Position numbers and translations under genes: made by a program
Source: Ilumatobacter sp963746265
Lineage (GTDB): Bacteria; Actinomycetota; Acidimicrobiia; Acidimicrobiales; Ilumatobacteraceae
Direction: 5' to 3'
NCBI GenBank assembly: GCA_963746265.1
Contig: CAVVAM010000015.1
Coordinates: forward strand, 496,001 to 560,000
DNA length: 64,000 nucleotides
Part shown: positions 60,508-64,000 of the stretch, in pieces
Numbering within the stretch: position 1 is the stretch's first letter
How the letters are laid out: every line of letters starts with the position of its first letter
Notes under the pieces: model-generated
Databases searched by the model: none
What the model saw: the letters and a program-made list of their open reading frames with translations, nothing else
What the model was told of the DNA's origin: nothing

Positions 60508-61530
60508 CTATTCGTTGGCAACCATCTCGGCCAGCACGCGACGGCCGGCAAGCCCACCGGTGTCGATCTTCAGGCTGACCTCCACCGGCGTCCACTCGTC
60601 ACCGAGGCGCTCTTCGATCAGGTTCAACGCGACGACGTCCTGCAGCACGACGGCTCGATTCATCTCGGCGATTCCTGCATCGACGGTTGGGTCGTGGAGC
60701 GCGAAATCGCGGCAGACCGCCCAGAAGTCCAACGTGTTGTGATCGTCCACCGGGGTGATCGCGTACAGCACTTTCAGGTGAGCGGCTTCGGGATCGCTCC
60801 CGTCGCTCGCGACCGGCGCTCCACCGGGAGCGACACGGACATGCAGCAGGTAGAAGCCGGGCGCGTGGTACTCGATGTCCTGCCAGCGATCGATCGGCGT
60901 CGAGAACCCCGTCGAGCGGGTGTAGAACGGCGGACACTCGACACCTTCCATGTGCCGGCTGACGTGTATCACGCGCTCGTCCTCGTCGGTCGACGTGGTG
61001 ATCGGGGTCTCGGCGACTTCTGGGGTGCCGATGAATCCGTCGTGCAGGAAGGTCTCGTGCGACAGATCGAGCAGGTTGTCGATCAACAGGCCGTAGCGAG
61101 CTGCAAGTGGTTCCATCCCGTCGACCGAGGCCCAGTTCGAATCGGTGAACCACGGGGTGGCGGGGAGTCGATCGTGGTCGGGTCGGTCAGGATCGCCCAT
61201 CCACGCCCAGATCCACGCGCCCTGCTCGACGAGGGGACGGCTCGCGACGCTGGCGCGCGAGGGAATCCGGTCTTGACCGGGAACGCTGACACAGGTTCCA
61301 CCCGTGTCGAATCGCAGGCCGTGGTATCCGCACTGCACGTCGTCACCGATGAGTTCACCAGCCGAGAGCGGGAACCCACGGTGGGGGCACCGGTCGTCGA
61401 GCGCGACCGGTTCGCCCGCCGCAGTCCGATACATCACGAGATGCCGGCCGCAGATCGTTCTGCCGAGCAGTTCGCGGCCGAGTTCGCTCGCGCTGGCCAC
61501 CACGTACCAATGGTTGATCGGAAACGTCAC
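60508..61530 (-). CDS. VanA-like Rieske oxygenase subunit
   Basis: A 340-residue ring-hydroxylating/O-demethylating oxygenase. GTG 61530 with GGAGG just before it gives the typical beginning VTFPINHWYV. The 2Fe-2S ligands are Cys48 and His50 (DRCPHRGFP) and Cys67 and His70 (CGYHGLRF), and the mononuclear iron motif is NLLDLSHETFLH. It resembles vanillate monooxygenase and phthalate or toluenesulfonate oxygenases. The reductase partner is not in the window. Vanillate would give protocatechuate, the LigAB substrate, which fits the location, but substrate is inferred. Confidence 0.85.
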   Translation of the reverse strand: MTFPINHWYVVASASELGRELLGRTICGRHLVMYRTAAGEPVALDDRCPHRGFPLSAGELIGDDVQCGYHGLRFDTGGTCVSVPGQDRIPSRASVASRPLVEQGAWIWAWMGDPDRPDHDRLPATPWFTDSNWASVDGMEPLAARYGLLIDNLLDLSHETFLHDGFIGTPEVAETPITTSTDEDERVIHVSRHMEGVECPPFYTRSTGFSTPIDRWQDIEYHAPGFYLLHVRVAPGGAPVASDGSDPEAAHLKVLYAITPVDDHNTLDFWAVCRDFALHDPTVDAGIAEMNRAVVLQDVVALNLIEERLGDEWTPVEVSLKIDTGGLAGRRVLAEMVANE

Positions 61531-61591
61531 GAGATCCTCCAGGAGTCGACGGGCGTCGGGCACGGCGGCGTGCGGGACTCAGTATGACCGC

Positions 61592-61613
61592 TGTCGACAA
61601 TATTGTCTACAAT
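61592..61613. promoter_or_regulatory. Operator pair in the divergent Rieske/MetE-like promoter region
   Basis: TGTCGACAATA (61592-61602) is followed by ATTGTCTACAAT (61602-61613). They share the core of the ligA and importer sites and sit 62 bases before the Rieske start on one side and 48 before the MetE-like start on the other, so one regulator could govern both directions. Confidence 0.65.
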
Positions 61614-61660
61614 CGAGCCGGGACCAGCCTCCGACGAGACGACGACGAGACGAGACGACG

Positions 61661-62767
61661 ATGTCACAGATCACACCCCCATTTCGCGCCGACCACGTCG
61701 GCAGCCTGCTGCGGCCGGCAGAAGTCCTCGACGCCCGGCGGCGCCGAGCCGCAGACGAGATCGACGACGCCGAGTTGCGCGGCGTCGAGGACGCCGCCAT
61801 CGCCGAGATGATCCCGAAGCTCGAAGCCACCGGGATCCAGAGCATCACCGACGGCGAGTTCCGACGCGAGTGGTTCCACCTCGATTTCCTCGAAAAGCTC
61901 GACGGCGTCACCGTCAGCGGGATGATCGATGCCAGCTCGGATTCCCGGGAGACGGTGCATCAGGCGCCACCGAAGATCGCGGTCACCGGGAAGCTCCGCC
62001 ATCAGCGTCCGATTCAAGTCGACGACTACCGCTTCGTGGCCGAACACACCGCGCTGACACCGAAGGTCTCGATTCCTTCGCCGACGATGGTGCACTTCAG
62101 GGGCGGCCGCGGCGGCATCGACATCGAGTCGTACCCCGACCTCGATGTGTTCTTCGACGATCTCGCGCAGTGCTACCGGGACGAGATCGATGCGCTCTAC
62201 CAAGCGGGATGCCGGTACCTCCAGCTCGACGACACCAACCTCGCCTACCTGTGCGACCCGGTCATGCGCCAAGGCGCGGTCGACCGTGGTGACGACCCGA
62301 ACGAGCTCCCTCGCACCTATGCCGCGCTGATCAACCACGCCCTCGAGGGCCGACCCGACGACCTGACCGTGGGCATCCACCTCTGCCGCGGCAACTTCCG
62401 CAGCAAGCACTTCGCGAGCGGGGGCTATGAGGCCGTCGCCGAGGTGTTGTTCAACGAGATCGAGGTCGACGCGTACTTCCTCGAGTACGACGACGAGCGG
62501 TCCGGCGACTTCGCGCCGTTGCGCTTCTTCCCGAAGGACAAGACGCTGGTGCTCGGCTTGGTCACGTCCAAGTTCGCCGAACTGGAAGACAAGGACGAGC
62601 TCAAGGCGCGTGTCCACGAAGCCGCCCAGTACGTCGACCTCGACCAGATGTGCCTCAGCCCGCAGTGCGGATTCTCGAGCACGGTCCACGGCAACGAGAT
62701 CACCGAGGCCGATCAGTGGGCGAAGCTCCGACACGTGGTCGACGTGGCCGGCGACATCTGGACGTGA
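61661..62767 (+). CDS. MetE C-terminal-domain-like methyltransferase
   Basis: A 368-residue protein of the cobalamin-independent methionine synthase (UROD/MetE-like) superfamily: PPFRADHVGSLLRP at the N-terminus, SITDGEFRREWFHLDFLEKL, YLQLDDTNLAYLCDP, GIHLCRGNFRS and the zinc-binding end LSPQCGFSSTVHGNE. It is only the C-terminal half of a full MetE, so the folate-binding N-terminal half is missing. In other catabolic clusters such proteins act as methyl or thioether transferases; here it might accept a methyl group from an aromatic ether. ATG 61661. The hydrolase start overlaps its stop. Confidence 0.85.
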   Translation: MSQITPPFRADHVGSLLRPAEVLDARRRRAADEIDDAELRGVEDAAIAEMIPKLEATGIQSITDGEFRREWFHLDFLEKLDGVTVSGMIDASSDSRETVHQAPPKIAVTGKLRHQRPIQVDDYRFVAEHTALTPKVSIPSPTMVHFRGGRGGIDIESYPDLDVFFDDLAQCYRDEIDALYQAGCRYLQLDDTNLAYLCDPVMRQGAVDRGDDPNELPRTYAALINHALEGRPDDLTVGIHLCRGNFRSKHFASGGYEAVAEVLFNEIEVDAYFLEYDDERSGDFAPLRFFPKDKTLVLGLVTSKFAELEDKDELKARVHEAAQYVDLDQMCLSPQCGFSSTVHGNEITEADQWAKLRHVVDVAGDIWT

Positions 62768-63474
62768 CGCGGCCCAGGATTCTCGCGATCCCCGGCCTGC
62801 TCTGCGACGAGTTCGTCTGGGAGTTCCAGGCCGACGCGCTGGCCGACATCGCCGACACGACCATCGCGGACGTCTCCGAACACGACGATCTCACCGAAAT
62901 GGCGCGAGCCGCACTGTCGACCGTCGACGGTCACGTCGACGTCGTCGGCCACTCGATGGGCGGGCGGGTGGCCTTCGAAGTCTGGAGGCTGGCACCGGAG
63001 CGGGTCCGATCCCTGGTCGTCCTCGACACCGGAGCACACCCGGCGGACGCGGACGAGCCTGCGAGCCGCGGACGGCTCACCGAGATGTCGGCGACGGAGG
63101 GCATGGGTGCGCTCGCGGATGCATGGCTTCCGCAGATGGTGCACCCCGATCGCCGTGCGGATGCGGGATTCATGGAACCGCTCCGGAAGATGGTGGGCCG
63201 CGCCACACCGGCCCAACACGCCCGCCAGATCCACGCGCTGCTGACACGGCCGGATGCGACACCGCTGCTCGGCTCGATCACGGTGCCCACGCTGGTGATC
63301 GTCGGGCGCGAGGACGCATGGAGCCCGGTCGCGCAGCACGAGCGCATTGCTGCGGCGATCCCCGGTGCTCGTCTCGAGGTCGTCGAGCACGCGGGGCACA
63401 TGGTCACCGTCGAACAACCCGCCGCCACCGCCGGACTCCTCCGCGACTGGATGACCCACCTCGGGAATTGTTGA
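62764..63474 (+). CDS. Alpha/beta hydrolase
   Basis: A 236-residue alpha/beta-hydrolase-fold protein starting at a GTG that overlaps the MetE-like stop (GTGA). It shows ILAIPGLLCDEFVWEFQ, the nucleophile Ser64 in VVGHSMGGRVAF, the acid in VIVGREDAWSP and the histidine in EHAGHMVTVEQP. It may open an ester or a ring-fission product. Its stop codon lies inside a palindromic operator. Confidence 0.85.
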   Translation: MTRPRILAIPGLLCDEFVWEFQADALADIADTTIADVSEHDDLTEMARAALSTVDGHVDVVGHSMGGRVAFEVWRLAPERVRSLVVLDTGAHPADADEPASRGRLTEMSATEGMGALADAWLPQMVHPDRRADAGFMEPLRKMVGRATPAQHARQIHALLTRPDATPLLGSITVPTLVIVGREDAWSPVAQHERIAAAIPGARLEVVEHAGHMVTVEQPAATAGLLRDWMTHLGNC

Positions 63475-63478
63475 CAAT
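63467..63478. promoter_or_regulatory. ATTGTTGACAAT operator upstream of the PrpF-like gene
   Basis: ATTGTTGACAAT is the island motif and spans the hydrolase stop codon (TGA at 63472-63474). The PrpF-like start is 27 bases downstream, so binding here would probably block that start or its promoter. Confidence 0.55.
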
Positions 63479-63504
63479 CCGGTCTGGCGCGTCACAATGA
63501 ACCA

Positions 63505-64000
63505 GTGACGGGAGTTCGGTGCATGCTGATGCGAGGCGGGACGTCGAAGGGCGCCTTCTTCGTCGTCGACGACCTGCCCGTCGACATCGCGGAGCGTGAT
63601 GCGCTGCTGTTGGGCATCATGGGGTCGCCGGACATTCGTCAGATCGACGGAGTCGGCGGCGCCACGCCACTCACCAGCAAAGTCGCGATCGTCGGGCCCA
63701 GTGACCGCGACGACGCCGACATCGACTACCTGTTCCTCCAAGTCGGCGTCGATCGAGCGGAGGTCAGCGATCGCCAGAACTGCGGCAACCTCCTCGCCGC
63801 GACCGGGCAGTTCGCGGTCGAACGCGGTCTCATCGGCATCACGTCGGGCGAGACCGCGACCGTACGGGTGTACATGGTCAACACCCGATCCATCGCCACC
63901 ACGACGTTCCCGACCGCCGACGGCCTCCCGACCTACACGGGCGACACGGCGATCGACGGGGTCCCGGGCACCGCGGCGCCGGTTCGGATCGACTTCGACG
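63505..64000 (+). CDS. PrpF-family isomerase, LigU/GalD-like, N-terminal part
   Basis: The gene runs off the window after 165 codons. GTG 63505 gives VTGVRCMLMRGGTSKGAFFV, the standard start of PrpF proteins, followed by MGSPDIRQIDGVGGATPLTSKVAIV, and the conserved CGNLLAATGQFAVERGLI with its active-site cysteine. PrpF isomerises methylaconitate, but relatives (LigU, GalD) convert 4-oxalomesaconate in the protocatechuate/gallate 4,5-pathway. Next to ligABC the latter role is more likely. Confidence 0.88.
   Translation, partial: MTGVRCMLMRGGTSKGAFFVVDDLPVDIAERDALLLGIMGSPDIRQIDGVGGATPLTSKVAIVGPSDRDDADIDYLFLQVGVDRAEVSDRQNCGNLLAATGQFAVERGLIGITSGETATVRVYMVNTRSIATTTFPTADGLPTYTGDTAIDGVPGTAAPVRIDFD

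Noticed and set aside
1..64000. CRISPR arrays, rRNA, tRNA, insertion sequences, phage genes
   Set aside because: No regularly spaced repeats, no transposase or integrase motifs and no recognisable tRNA cloverleaf were seen by eye. A tRNA scan was not possible.

Overview
The window is high-GC (roughly 68-70% by eye), densely packed with short intergenic gaps and many 1-4 base start/stop overlaps, GTG/TTG starts, several LLM-class (F420-type) oxidoreductases, a deazaflavin-type nitroreductase and actinobacterial lipoproteins. This suggests a free-living, probably marine or soil actinobacterium of the Acidimicrobiia/Ilumatobacter kind. That placement is inference; there is no rRNA or tRNA gene to confirm it.

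Layout. 1-3.3 kb: 5' part of a molybdopterin hydroxylase gene, an O-acetylhomoserine sulfhydrylase and an alpha/beta hydrolase. 3.6-8.0 kb: small integral membrane proteins, including two DUF4386-like paralogues, one of them frameshifted. 8.1-19.6 kb (minus strand): a run starting with formamidase (fmdA), fused ureAB, ureC, ureF, ureG and ureD, then a linalool dehydratase/isomerase-like gene, an LLM oxidoreductase, gluconokinase, an aldehyde dehydrogenase and a 3-hydroxyacyl-CoA dehydrogenase. 19.7-22.4 kb: a cupin thiol-dioxygenase-like gene coupled to a four-domain rhodanese, and a short Ddn-like protein. 22.4-31.6 kb: a maltodextrin system (binding lipoprotein, two permeases, secreted amylase, cytoplasmic glucosidase) with a divergent LacI-type regulator and palindromic operators between them. 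31.9-46 kb: an SDR, two related LLM enzymes, a MacB-type ABC exporter, an M14 peptidase lipoprotein, an L,D-transpeptidase, a Memo-like protein and tandem CorC-type membrane proteins. 46.5-51.5 kb: a two-component system followed by a haem-type membrane protein, an FMN-binding protein and ApbE, a likely extracytoplasmic flavin electron-transfer module. 51.5-64 kb: an aromatic-acid island with protocatechuate 4,5-cleavage genes (ligA, ligB, ligC, and a PrpF/LigU-type tautomerase at the edge), an MFS carrier, a ThDP enzyme, a TauABC-like importer, a VanA-like Rieske oxygenase and a MetE-like methyltransferase, tied together by repeated ATTGTCNACAAT palindromes.

The most striking item is at 12521-13996. 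The linalool dehydratase/isomerase-like gene carries two in-frame TGA codons exactly where the two catalytic cysteines (nine residues apart) belong. Each TGA is followed at the right distance by a hairpin with a G at the start of its apical loop, as in bacterial SECIS elements. I read this as a candidate two-selenocysteine enzyme rather than a broken gene.
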